A stretch of DNA of 64,000 nucleotides from Pseudoroseicyclus tamaricis (GTDB lineage Bacteria > Pseudomonadota > Alphaproteobacteria > Rhodobacterales > Rhodobacteraceae), in the NCBI RefSeq assembly GCF_012070395.1, contig NZ_JAAFYS010000004.1, positions 186,001-250,000 on the forward strand, given 5' to 3'. Below, piece after piece: positions 16,046 to 23,769 of the stretch. The position numbers and the translations under genes were made by a program. The notes beneath the pieces were generated by a model that did no database searches, was not told the origin of the DNA, and saw only the letters and a list, made by a program, of their open reading frames with translations. Each line of letters begins with the position of its first letter. Positions within the stretch are counted from its first letter, which is position 1.

Positions 16046-17455
16046 ATGACATATCTCGACGCGGCGGCCGCGATCGTCGGCCCCACGCAGATCCTCACCG
16101 GCGAGGCCCTCGCGCCCTGGCGGCGGGACTGGACGGGGCAGTATCTCTCCGACCCCGCCGGCCTCGTCCGTCCCGGCTCGACGGCGGAGGTCTCCGCCCT
16201 CCTCGCCCTCGCCAGCCGCCACGGTCAGGCCATCGTCCCCGTCTCCGGCGCCACGGGCCTCACCGGCGGCGCCGTGGCGGGGCCGGAGGCGGTGCTGCTC
16301 TCCACCGAACGGCTCTCCACCATCCGCTCCATCTCCGCCGCCGAGCGGACGGCGGAGGTCGAGGCGGGCGTCGTCCTCTCCACCCTCCACGCCGCGGCGG
16401 AGGAGGAGGGTCTCCTCTACCCCGTCACCTTCGGCGCGCGGGGGTCGGCACGGATCGGCGGCCTCCTCGCCACCAATGCCGGCGGCTCCAACGTGCTCGC
16501 CTATGGCAACACGCGCGACACCTGCCTCGGGATCGAGGCGGTGCTGCCGGACGGGCGGGTGCTGAGCCTGATGTCGGCGCTCCACAAGGACAACTCGGGC
16601 CTCAACCTCCGCCACCTGATGATCGGCTCCGAGGGGCAGCTCGGCATCATCACCGCCGCCGTGCTCAAGCTCGTCCCCGCCCCGCGCATCCGTGCCACGG
16701 CGATGCTCGCCCCGCGGGATCTCGCTGCCGCGCTGACGCTCCTCAACCGCCTGCAGGACGAGACCGGGGGCAAGGTCGTCGCATGCGAATACATGCCGGA
16801 CATCTATATCGCCGGCCACCTGCGCTACGTCGCCGGCGCACGTGAGCCCTTCGGGCAGCGCCACGCCCACAACGTCATGATCGAGCTCGCCTCCCCCTCC
16901 GCCGCCGATGCCGCGCCGGGGGAGGACGGCCAGCCCCGCCTCTCCGCCCAGCTGGAGGCGCTGCTCGCCGGCGCGCTGGAGGAGGGGCTGATCCTCGATG
17001 CCACCATCGCCCAGTCGGAGGCGCAACGGGCCGAGATGTGGGCGCGGCGCGAGTCGGCGGCGGAGTTGACCTTCGCCCGCCGCCCCTTTGTCGATTGCGA
17101 CATCGCCGTGCCACTGGCGCAGGTCGCGGCCTTCCTGCAGCTGATCCGCCAGCGGGTCAGGGCGCTGGTGCCGGGGGCGGAGGACATGGTCGTCGCCCAT
17201 CTCGGCGACGGCAACATCCACTACACCATCTACCCCGGCGAGGCCGGCCTGGCGCAGGCGGCGGAGCTGCGGGCGCTGGTGGATGGCACGGCCGTGGAGC
17301 TTGGCGGCTCCTTCTCCGCCGAGCACGGAATCGGCCTCTCCAAGCTGCCGGCGATGCGGGCGGTGAAGGACCCGGTGGCGGTGGAGACGATGCGCGCCAT
17401 CAAGGCCGCGCTCGACCCGGCGGGCTTACTGAACGCCGGCAAGACAATTCCCTGA
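16046..17455 (+). CDS. FAD-linked 2-hydroxyacid dehydrogenase (GlcD/D-2-hydroxyglutarate type)
   Basis: A 469-residue flavoprotein of the FAD-binding type 4 family. The PP-loop region IVPVSGATGLTGG and the long FAD motif GARGSARIGGLLATNAGGSNVLAYGNTRD are at about 65-160. The C-terminal substrate domain has VVAHLGDGNIHYTIYPG and ends in SFSAEHGIGLSK and the family tail ALDPAGLLNAGKTIP. It oxidises a D-2-hydroxyacid (lactate, glycolate or 2-hydroxyglutarate) and passes electrons to an acceptor. The start ATG 16046 follows GGGAGGGAC. It is monocistronic. Confidence 0.88.
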   Translation: MTYLDAAAAIVGPTQILTGEALAPWRRDWTGQYLSDPAGLVRPGSTAEVSALLALASRHGQAIVPVSGATGLTGGAVAGPEAVLLSTERLSTIRSISAAERTAEVEAGVVLSTLHAAAEEEGLLYPVTFGARGSARIGGLLATNAGGSNVLAYGNTRDTCLGIEAVLPDGRVLSLMSALHKDNSGLNLRHLMIGSEGQLGIITAAVLKLVPAPRIRATAMLAPRDLAAALTLLNRLQDETGGKVVACEYMPDIYIAGHLRYVAGAREPFGQRHAHNVMIELASPSAADAAPGEDGQPRLSAQLEALLAGALEEGLILDATIAQSEAQRAEMWARRESAAELTFARRPFVDCDIAVPLAQVAAFLQLIRQRVRALVPGAEDMVVAHLGDGNIHYTIYPGEAGLAQAAELRALVDGTAVELGGSFSAEHGIGLSKLPAMRAVKDPVAVETMRAIKAALDPAGLLNAGKTIP

Positions 17456-17542
17456 CGCAGGGGCAACTAAATGCTAGGCGGAGGGCCATTGCTCCGCTAG
17501 CGTGGTGGGAGTTGATCCAAAGTGTATTGATTACCAGTTCCC

Positions 17543-18673
17543 ATGACCCCGGAGATCCTTCGCGTCTTTCGCCCGCGTCTCCCACCGGCCACCGAGGTCG
17601 CCGCCTATCTCGCGCGCGCTGACGAAGACAGGCACTACACCAACCGCGGTACCCTCGTGCTGGAGCTGGAGGCCCGGCTCGCCCGGCTCTTCGGCGTCAA
17701 TCGCCACGGCGTGCGCACCGCCTCTTCCGGCACCGCGGCGCTTGAGGTCGCCATCCTCGCCCATGCCGGCCGGGCGGAGGAGCGCCGGCTGGCGCTGATG
17801 CCCTCCTTCACCTTCGCCGCCACCGCCATCGCGGCGGAGCGCTGCGGCTACATCCCCCATTTCGTCGACATCTCGCCCGAGACATGGGCGCTGGACCCCG
17901 ACGCGCTCCTCCACCACCCGCGCATCGAGGAGGCGGGGCTCATCCTCTCCGTCGCGCCCTTCGGGCGCCTGCCCGACGTCGCGGCGCTGGAGCGTCTGCA
18001 GGCGGCGGCGCGTGTGCCCGTGGTGCTGGATGCCGCCGCGGGGTTCGGGGCGCTGGCCGACGGGCGGGCGCAGGTGAGCGGGGCGGTGCCGATCTGCCTG
18101 AGCTGCCACGCCACCAAGGGTTTCTCCACCGGCGAGGGCGGCGCCGTGCTCTGGGACAACGCCCCCGGGCAGGCGCGGGTGGAGCAGGCAGCCAATTTCG
18201 GCTTCCTCGGCTCCCGGCAGGCGCAGATGGCCGGCACCAATGCCAAGCTCAGCAAGTATCATGCCGCCGTGGGCCTCGCGATGCTCGATGGGCGGACGGA
18301 GCGGCAGCGCGCCAATGCCGCCGTCACCGCCGCCTACCGCGAGGCGGCGGGGGCGGCGGAGCTGCCCGGCTGCCTGCACCTCGCCCCCGACATCTCGCCC
18401 GCCTATGCCCTCTTCGAGGCGCCCAGCCCCGCCGTCGCCGCGCGCCTTCAGGCCCGGCTGACCGGCGCGCTGGTGGAAACCCGCGCCTGGTACGAGGCCG
18501 GGCTCGCCGTGCAGCCGTGGTTCCAGCGCTACGGGGCGGACAGGCTGCCGGTGACAGACTCGCTCGCCCCCCGGCTCTTCGGCCTGCCCATCGCGCATGA
18601 CCTGCCGGAGGAGAAGATCGGCCTCGTGCTCGATCTCATCGCCGAACGCGGCGCGGAAAGGGGCTACGCGTGA
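17543..18673 (+). CDS. DegT/DnrJ/EryC1-type sugar aminotransferase
   Basis: A 376-residue PLP enzyme of the DegT family, which transfers an amino group to a keto-sugar nucleotide during surface polysaccharide synthesis. The PLP Lys192 lies in SCHATKGFSTGEGG; the ALMPSFTFAATA and VLDAAAGFGA segments are the usual cofactor contacts. The first 35 residues (FRPRLPPATEVAAYL) are as in homologues that act in sialic-acid-like pathways. The ribosome site is weak. Its TGA overlaps the GTG start of a truncated NeuD-like gene by four bases, which suggests an original aminotransferase-acyltransferase pair. Confidence 0.88.
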   Translation: MTPEILRVFRPRLPPATEVAAYLARADEDRHYTNRGTLVLELEARLARLFGVNRHGVRTASSGTAALEVAILAHAGRAEERRLALMPSFTFAATAIAAERCGYIPHFVDISPETWALDPDALLHHPRIEEAGLILSVAPFGRLPDVAALERLQAAARVPVVLDAAAGFGALADGRAQVSGAVPICLSCHATKGFSTGEGGAVLWDNAPGQARVEQAANFGFLGSRQAQMAGTNAKLSKYHAAVGLAMLDGRTERQRANAAVTAAYREAAGAAELPGCLHLAPDISPAYALFEAPSPAVAARLQARLTGALVETRAWYEAGLAVQPWFQRYGADRLPVTDSLAPRLFGLPIAHDLPEEKIGLVLDLIAERGAERGYA

Positions 18674-18804
18674 GCGACATCGTCATGTTCGGCGCCGGCG
18701 CGATGGCTGAGGTGCTGGAGGTCTACCTGCAACGCCACTCCGACCACCGCATCGTCGGCTACACGCTCGACGCCGCCTACCGGACAACTACCTCTCCTCG
18801 ATGA
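18670..18804 (+). pseudogene. Truncated NeuD-like sugar O-acyltransferase, N-terminal remnant
   Basis: Starting at GTG 18670 (overlapping the aminotransferase stop as GTGA), the frame reads like the N-terminal Rossmann part of NeuD-family acyltransferases: DIVMFGAGAMAEVLEVYL, then a DHRIVGYTLDAAYR segment. After about 38 codons the similarity stops at about 18780, and the frame ends at TGA 18802-18804. The left-handed beta-helix acyltransferase domain (about 170 residues) is missing. NeuD proteins acetylate the amino group added by a DegT partner, so the loss breaks that pair unless another copy exists. Confidence 0.7.
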
Positions 18805-18902
18805 CCGTCGCCGCCTTCGAGGACATGGGCTACGACACCATCTGGGATGCGTCGGATCCGCTCGCCCCCATCCCGCAGCTGGACGACCTGCTCGTCGCCT
18901 GA
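18783..18902 (+). pseudogene. C-terminal remnant of a leishmanolysin-like metalloprotease
   Basis: In the frame starting GAC 18783 and ending TGA 18900-18902, 39 codons read DNYLSSMTVAAFEDMGYDT followed by IWDASDPLAPIPQLDDLLVA. The LSSMTVAAFEDMGY segment resembles the C-terminal end of leishmanolysin-type (M8) zinc proteases, where S-x-x-T-x-A-x-x-E-D-x-G-Y is common. No HExxH domain precedes it; instead a NeuD-like N-terminus in another frame abuts it. It is best read as the tail left by a deletion. The family assignment is from memory and moderate. Confidence 0.5.
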
Positions 18903-18920
18903 TCCGGGCTTGCCTGTCGC

Positions 18921-18956
18921 AACGCCGCTCCCCCGGGGGGCGGCGTTCATCTTTTC
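18921..18956 (+). terminator. Rho-independent terminator
   Basis: AACGCCGC at 18921-18928 pairs with GCGGCGTT at 18940-18947 around a C/G-rich loop. CATCTTTTC follows. It lies 18 bp after the protease remnant and ends transcription coming from the aminotransferase. Confidence 0.7.
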
Positions 18957-19044
18957 TTCACCGCGGCACGGTGGGGTCAGAGCCGGGTCACCCCCGCCGC
19001 CTATGCCTCGGTCCGACCTCCCATCGGACCGAAGGTGAAGCCCC

Positions 19045-20088
19045 ATGACCCAGACGTCGCCCCGGCTCTCGCTGCCCTACCTGCAGGCGGCTCAGGCGCA
19101 AAAGCATGTCACCCACAACGAGGCGCTGCAGATCCTCGACGCGCTCGTCGGCCTCGGCGTGGCGAGCTTCGACGCCGCCTCGCCCCCCGCCAGCCCCGAG
19201 GAGGGCGAGGTCCACGCCCTCGGGTCCGCCCCCACCGGCGCCTGGGAGGGCCGCGCCGGGCAGCTCGCGCTCTTTGCCAATGGCGGCTGGCTCTTCGTCG
19301 CGCCGCAGGAGGGCTGGCTGGCCTGGGATATTTCCGCCGCCGCTTTCCGCCTCTTCTCCGCCGGTGCCTGGGCGCCCTGGGTCGCCGAAAGCCAGAACCT
19401 CGCCGGCCTCGGCATCGGCACCACGTGGAACGCGGGCAACCGCCTCTCCGTCGCCTCCGACGCGGCGCTCTTCAGCCATGCCGGCGGCGGGCACCAGCGG
19501 AAGGTCAACAAGGCGGCCGCCGGCGAGACGGCGAGCCTGCTCTTCCAGTCCGACTGGATGGGGCGGGCGGAGATGGGGCTCGCCGGCTCCAACGCCTTTT
19601 CCATCAAGGTCAGCCCCGATGGCAGCGCCTGGCACACGGGGCTCACCTTCACCGGCACCGGCATCGCCGCCCTGCTGGCCGGCACCACGATCGACGGCGC
19701 CGAGGCCTATCACCGCGCCAATATCCTCGCCCCCGTCGGCCTCGCCGCCGGATCCCCGACCGGCGGCGTCATCGAGCGCGGCTCCGGTGCCGGCGGCGAG
19801 TGGGCCCGCTTCGCCGACGGCACCCAGCTCTGCTGGACGACCGACCTCTCCGCGCCCGACATCGCCACCACCGACGGCGCCCTCCACCGCTCCGCCGATA
19901 TCTCATGGACCTTCCCCTCCGCCTTCTCCGCCCCTCCCGCCGTCACCGCCGGCCAGACCTCCCACCCCGGCGCCTGGTCCACGACCAGCGCCGTCACCGC
20001 CACCGGCGCCACCGCCCGCCTCCACGCCGCCACCAGCACCGCCGGCCCCGTCACCTTCGCCCTCACGGCCCTCGGCCGCTGGGACTGA
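19045..20088 (+). CDS. DUF2793 domain protein (tail-fibre-like)
   Basis: A 347-residue protein with the DUF2793 signature at the N-terminus: SPRLSLPYLQAAQAQKHVTHNEAL. The family is found in phage and gene-transfer-agent regions of Rhodobacterales and is thought to belong to tail or host-contact structures. The middle is Gly/Ala/Ser-rich beta sequence, and the C-terminus repeats T/S/A/P. There is no signal peptide. The start ATG 19045 has GAAGGTGAAG upstream. No other phage or GTA gene is near, so it is an isolated copy. Confidence 0.75.
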   Translation: MTQTSPRLSLPYLQAAQAQKHVTHNEALQILDALVGLGVASFDAASPPASPEEGEVHALGSAPTGAWEGRAGQLALFANGGWLFVAPQEGWLAWDISAAAFRLFSAGAWAPWVAESQNLAGLGIGTTWNAGNRLSVASDAALFSHAGGGHQRKVNKAAAGETASLLFQSDWMGRAEMGLAGSNAFSIKVSPDGSAWHTGLTFTGTGIAALLAGTTIDGAEAYHRANILAPVGLAAGSPTGGVIERGSGAGGEWARFADGTQLCWTTDLSAPDIATTDGALHRSADISWTFPSAFSAPPAVTAGQTSHPGAWSTTSAVTATGATARLHAATSTAGPVTFALTALGRWD

Positions 20089-20106
20089 TCCGCCCCTTTC
20101 ATCTGG

Positions 20107-20147
20107 CCTCAAATACCTCGGGGGGTCCGGGGGGCCGCGCCCCCCGG
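20107..20147. repeat. Rhodobacter-type intergenic element (AAATACC/TCCGGGGG), copy 1
   Basis: After AAATACCTCGGGGGG comes a hairpin of GGGGGGC, a short loop and GCCCCCC. The same order (AAATACTCCGGGGG, then GGGGGC-AGC-GCCCCC) occurs at 21781-21812, and in reverse orientation around 21693-21735. It lies between the DUF2793 gene and the phosphomutase. Confidence 0.55.
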
Positions 20148-20191
20148 CTGCCCTCTTCCCCGCTGCCCACCGCCACCCATCCGGGCGCAAA

Positions 20192-20242
20192 GGCAGGCCC
20201 CGGCACGCGGGGTGGACGGGCGGGAGCGCGCCGGGGCCTGCC
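20192..20242. repeat. Palindromic repeat with G-rich loop, copy C
   Basis: Perfect 12-bp arms GGCAGGCCCCGG (20192-20203) and CCGGGGCCTGCC (20231-20242) surround CGGGGTGGACGGGCGGGA at 20208-20225, which differs from the core of copies A and B at two bases. The left arm shares its first nine bases with copy B. Confidence 0.75.
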
Positions 20243-20315
20243 GGCCCGCCAAGCATCTGGACGCCTCCGCTCCCCTGCCCTACCCCTGTTCCCGGACCAT
20301 CAGGCGGAGTGGACA

Positions 20316-21692
20316 ATGGCACCAAAGTTCGGAACGAGCGGCCTGCGCGGGCTGGTCACGGAACTCACGGACGATCTCGTCGGCGCACACGTGGCCGCTT
20401 TCGTGCGCGCCTGTGAGACGGGCACCGGCCTTTACGTCGGGCGCGACTACCGCTCCTCCTCGCCCGCAATTTCGGATTCCGTCACCCGCGCCGCCCGCGC
20501 CATGGGCCTTCGCGTCACCGACTGCGGCGCCGTCCCCACCCCCGCCCTCGCCCTCGCGGCGATGGAGGCGGGGGCCTGCGCGGTGATGGTCACCGGCTCC
20601 CACATTCCGGCGGATCGCAACGGGTTGAAGTTCTACACCCCCACCGGCGAGATCACGAAGGAGGACGAGGCCGCCATCCTCTCCGAGCTCTCCGAGGCGC
20701 CCTCCGGCGAGGGCCCCGAGCCGATCGCCGCGCCCGGCGCCGGGCGCGCCTATCTCGCCCGCTACACCCGCGCCTATGGCCCGGCGGCGCTGGAGGGTCT
20801 GCGCATCGGCCTCTACGCCCATTCCGCCGTCGGGCGGGACCTGCTGCACTCCTGCCTCACCGCCCTCGGCGCCGAGGTGACGGAGCTGGCGCGCGCCGAG
20901 CACTTCATCCCCGTCGACACCGAGGCCGTCTCGGCCGAGCTCCGCCACAACCTGCGGGACTGGGCCTCCGCCGGCAGTCTCGACGCCATCGTCTCCACCG
21001 ACGGCGACGGCGACCGCCCGCTGCTGGCCGACGCCACCGGCCGCGTCATCCCCGGCGACATCCTCGGCCAGATCACGGCGCAGAGCCTCGGGGCGGAGAT
21101 CGTCGTCACCCCCGTCTCCTCCAACACCGGCGCCGAGGCCTCCGGCGCCTTCACCGAGGTCATCCGCACCCGTATCGGCTCGCCTTACGTGATTGCCGGC
21201 ATGGCGCGGGCGGGCGGCCGGGTCGTCGGCTACGAGGCCAACGGCGGTTTTCTCCTCGGATTCGACGCCGAGGGCCCCGCCGGCGCCCTCCCCCGCCTGA
21301 TGACGCGCGACGCCCTCCTGCCCCTGATCGCCCCGCTCGCGGCGGCGAAGGCTGCCGGCCAGTCGGTCGCAGAGCGCGCCGCGGCCGAGCCGGCCCGCTT
21401 CACCGCCGCCGACCGCCTGCAGGAGATGCCCTCGGGCCGCTCGCAAGCCTTCCTGCGCCAGCTGCGCACCGATCCCGCAGCCCGCAGCGACCTCTTGGCG
21501 GACCTCAACGAGACCGAGAAGGCCCTCGACGAAACCGACGGCCTCCGCCTCACCCTCGCCTCCGGCCGCATCCTCCACCTGCGCCCCTCCGGCAACGCCC
21601 CGGAGTTCCGCGTCTACGCAGAAGCGGACACGCCGGAGGCGGCGGAGCAGCTCATGCACCGGGCCTTCGATCTGCTGAAACAGCGCGTCTAG
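20316..21692 (+). CDS. Phosphomannomutase/phosphoglucomutase family enzyme
   Basis: A 458-residue alpha-D-phosphohexomutase that moves phosphate between C1 and C6 of a hexose, supplying sugar-1-phosphates for nucleotide-sugar synthesis. The start ATG 20316 gives MAPKFGTSGLRGLV. The catalytic phosphoserine is Ser95 in VTGSHIPADRNG. The metal loop is STDGDGDRP, the sugar loop GYEANGGF, and the phosphate-binding loop RPSGNAPEFRVY near the C-terminus. A long open frame continues upstream but only shadows the DUF2793 gene. Its place in the polysaccharide island fits a precursor role. Confidence 0.9.
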   Translation: MAPKFGTSGLRGLVTELTDDLVGAHVAAFVRACETGTGLYVGRDYRSSSPAISDSVTRAARAMGLRVTDCGAVPTPALALAAMEAGACAVMVTGSHIPADRNGLKFYTPTGEITKEDEAAILSELSEAPSGEGPEPIAAPGAGRAYLARYTRAYGPAALEGLRIGLYAHSAVGRDLLHSCLTALGAEVTELARAEHFIPVDTEAVSAELRHNLRDWASAGSLDAIVSTDGDGDRPLLADATGRVIPGDILGQITAQSLGAEIVVTPVSSNTGAEASGAFTEVIRTRIGSPYVIAGMARAGGRVVGYEANGGFLLGFDAEGPAGALPRLMTRDALLPLIAPLAAAKAAGQSVAERAAAEPARFTAADRLQEMPSGRSQAFLRQLRTDPAARSDLLADLNETEKALDETDGLRLTLASGRILHLRPSGNAPEFRVYAEADTPEAAEQLMHRAFDLLKQRV

Positions 21693-21721
21693 GGGGCCAG
21701 CCCCCTCGGCCTTCGGCCTCA

Positions 21722-21794
21722 CCCCCGGAGTACTTGAAAAAGGGCGAGCACAAGACGCGTCCCTGCTCTCGCCCTTTTCGAAATACTCCGGGGG
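21722..21794. terminator. Large inverted repeat between convergent genes
   Basis: The 27-base arms 21722-21748 and 21768-21794 are complementary at 24 positions around a 19-base loop. Each arm runs from CCCCCGGAGTA to GGGCGAG and includes an A- or T-rich stretch. The convergent stops are at 21692 and 21848. It is built from two copies of the intergenic element in opposite orientation and could end transcription from both sides. Confidence 0.65.
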
Positions 21795-21847
21795 TTTGGG
21801 GGCAGCGCCCCCAACACCCTCAATGGAATGCGCCGCAGGCGCTCCGC

Positions 21848-22942
21848 TTACCCGCCGTAGAAGCCGCGCACCGCCGCGATCACCGCCTCCGTCTGCGCCT
21901 CGCTCTGGTGCGGCCCGATGGGCAGCGACAGGATCTCGCCGCAGAGCCGGTCGGCGGGGGAGCCGGCGGCGGGGCCGGCCCCGGCGAAGGGGGGGAAGCG
22001 GTAGACGGGCCGCGGGTAGTGGATCTGCGTCTGCACCCCCTCCCCCTCGAGATGCGCGGCCAGCCGGTCCCGCTCCGCCGCGCGGACGACGTAGAGATGC
22101 CAGACCGGCGCCCCCGCCCCCTCCGGCAGCGCCAGCCCGTCGATCCCCGCCAGCCCCTCGCGGTAGCGGGCCGCGATGGCGCGGCGGGCGCTGTTGGCGG
22201 CGTCCAGGCGGGCGAGGCGCATGGAGAGGATCATCGCCTGCAGCGGATCGAGGCGGGAGTTCCGTCCCGCCTCGTCATGCTCGTACTTCCGCTCCGAGCC
22301 GTAGTTGCGCAGCCGCCGCGCCTGTGCCGCGAGGCCCGCATCGGAGGTCACCAGCGCCCCGCCATCGCCCAGCGCGCCGAGGTTCTTGGCCGGGTAGAAG
22401 GAGAAGGCGGCGGCGCGCCCGAAGCTGCCGGCCCGGCCGCCGTCCCGCTCCGCCCCGTGGGCCTGCGCGGCATCCTCGATCACCGTCAGCCCGTGCGCCT
22501 CCGCCAGCTGCAGGATCCCCGCCATGGGCGCCACCTCTCCGTAAAGGTGCACCGGCACGATCGCCCGCGTCCGCTCCGTCAGCGCCGCGGCGAAGTCCTC
22601 CGCGCCGGCGTTGTAGCCGCCCGCCTCCGGCTCGGCGGGCACCGGGGTCGCCCCCACCATGCGCACCGCCAGCCATGTGGCGATGAAGGTATGTGCCGGC
22701 ACCAGCACCTCGTCCCCCGGCCCCACACCCGCCGCCTCCAGCGCGATGGCCAGCGCGTCGAGCCCGTTGCCGGTGCCGACGCCCTCGGCTGCGCCGCAGT
22801 AGCGGGCGAAGGCGGCCTCGAAGGCCTCCACCTCGGGGCCGAGGATGTAGCGGCCGCTCTCGAGGAACCGCGCCCAGATCGCATCGAGCTCGGCGCGCTC
22901 CTCGGCCGCGGCGGCGGCGAGGTCGAGGAATGGGATGGTCAT
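21848..22942 (-). CDS. DegT/DnrJ/EryC1-type sugar aminotransferase
   Basis: A 364-residue PLP aminotransferase for keto-sugar nucleotides. MTIPFLDLAA opens the protein; GTGNGLDALAIAL and VPAHTFIATWLAV bind cofactor; IEDAAQAHGA is the Asp motif; PLP Lys186 is in SFYPAKNLGALGDGG. LDPLQAMILSMRL follows. It belongs to the branch that makes 3- or 4-amino sugars such as dTDP-3-amino-3,6-dideoxyhexoses. It is last in a minus-strand run and overlaps the acyltransferase-like gene by four bases (ATGA), so it is translationally coupled. Confidence 0.92.
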   Translation of the reverse strand: MTIPFLDLAAAAAEERAELDAIWARFLESGRYILGPEVEAFEAAFARYCGAAEGVGTGNGLDALAIALEAAGVGPGDEVLVPAHTFIATWLAVRMVGATPVPAEPEAGGYNAGAEDFAAALTERTRAIVPVHLYGEVAPMAGILQLAEAHGLTVIEDAAQAHGAERDGGRAGSFGRAAAFSFYPAKNLGALGDGGALVTSDAGLAAQARRLRNYGSERKYEHDEAGRNSRLDPLQAMILSMRLARLDAANSARRAIAARYREGLAGIDGLALPEGAGAPVWHLYVVRAAERDRLAAHLEGEGVQTQIHYPRPVYRFPPFAGAGPAAGSPADRLCGEILSLPIGPHQSEAQTEAVIAAVRGFYGG

Positions 22943-23769
22943 GCGAGCTCCTCCAGAGCGGCGGCGAGACGATCCGGCGCGAAGTGGAGCGGCCGGTTGT
23001 AGGGCAGGCCCGGCGCGGCCGGATCAGGCGTGCCGGGGAGCACCAGCACCCGCTGGCCCAGCGCCTCCTGCACGGCGGTCAGAGCCGGGGTCTCCTCCAG
23101 CTCGGGGTTGTGGAGGATCAGGCTCCGCTGCCCCGCCCGCCCGAAGAGCTGCGCCTGCAACAGCTGCGAGCCCGCGGCCCCGGCGACGACCTCCGCCGCC
23201 CGCAGCCGCTGCCCCAGCACCTCCCAGAAGCCCGCCCAGTCGGTCGAGGGGCCGATCGCCAGCCCCTCCTGCCGTCCCGCCTTGCGCAGGTCCTTCGCTC
23301 TCGCGCGGGCGGGAGGCGGCCCGTCAGGGCCGACGACGGCCAGCGCGTCGCGGCGGATCAGCCGGGCGCCAAGCCGGTGCAGCGCCCAGAGGTCCTCCTC
23401 CGCCGGCGCGCGGTGATAGATGGCGGGCACGCATTTGTAGACGAGACGGGAGAGCCCCGCCTCCCGCCCCGCCAGCGCCACCGCCTCCAGCGCCGCCAGC
23501 ACATCCGTCAGCCCCGCCTCGGGCGCCGTCACGAGGCCGCCATAGGTCAGCCCGCCATGGCTGACGAGCGCCTCGCCGTCGCGGTTGGCGGGCAAGAGCG
23601 CCAGCGTCCGCCCGTCCTTCTCGATGACGAGGGAGGCGTCGGTGAAGCGATCCGCATGGTAATCCATGTAGCCGCGGTCGAAGAGGAAGGTGCCGTTGCG
23701 GCTGGCGGCGACGAAGGCGTTCCACCCCGCCGTATCCTCCGGACGGTAGGGGCGGGCCGTCACGCTCAT
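22939..23769 (-). CDS. Acyltransferase-like protein with a GT61-like C-terminus (possible fusion)
   Basis: A 276-residue protein. Residues 1-188 look like GNAT/FemAB-type acyltransferases of polysaccharide loci: NGTFLFDRGYMDYHADRF, LLPANRDG, LVSHGGLTYGGLV. From about residue 190 the text changes to AAEVVAGAAGSQLLQAQLF, then LILHNPELEETPALTAVQEA, which resembles the end of family 61 (DUF563) glycosyltransferases. The usual second half of the acyltransferase is missing. The join near 23200 is in frame. It overlaps its neighbours by four bases on each side. The activity of the product is doubtful. Confidence 0.6.
   Translation of the reverse strand: MSVTARPYRPEDTAGWNAFVAASRNGTFLFDRGYMDYHADRFTDASLVIEKDGRTLALLPANRDGEALVSHGGLTYGGLVTAPEAGLTDVLAALEAVALAGREAGLSRLVYKCVPAIYHRAPAEEDLWALHRLGARLIRRDALAVVGPDGPPPARARAKDLRKAGRQEGLAIGPSTDWAGFWEVLGQRLRAAEVVAGAAGSQLLQAQLFGRAGQRSLILHNPELEETPALTAVQEALGQRVLVLPGTPDPAAPGLPYNRPLHFAPDRLAAALEELA

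Noticed and set aside
19045-20088. DUF2793 protein as part of a prophage or gene-transfer agent here
   Set aside because: No terminase, portal, capsid or tail gene lies nearby; it is an isolated copy beside polysaccharide genes.
19035-20315. N-terminal extension of the phosphohexomutase (frame open from 19035)
   Set aside because: The extension is Arg/His/Pro-rich shadow text of the DUF2793 gene; MAPKFGTSGLRG at 20316 is the normal start.
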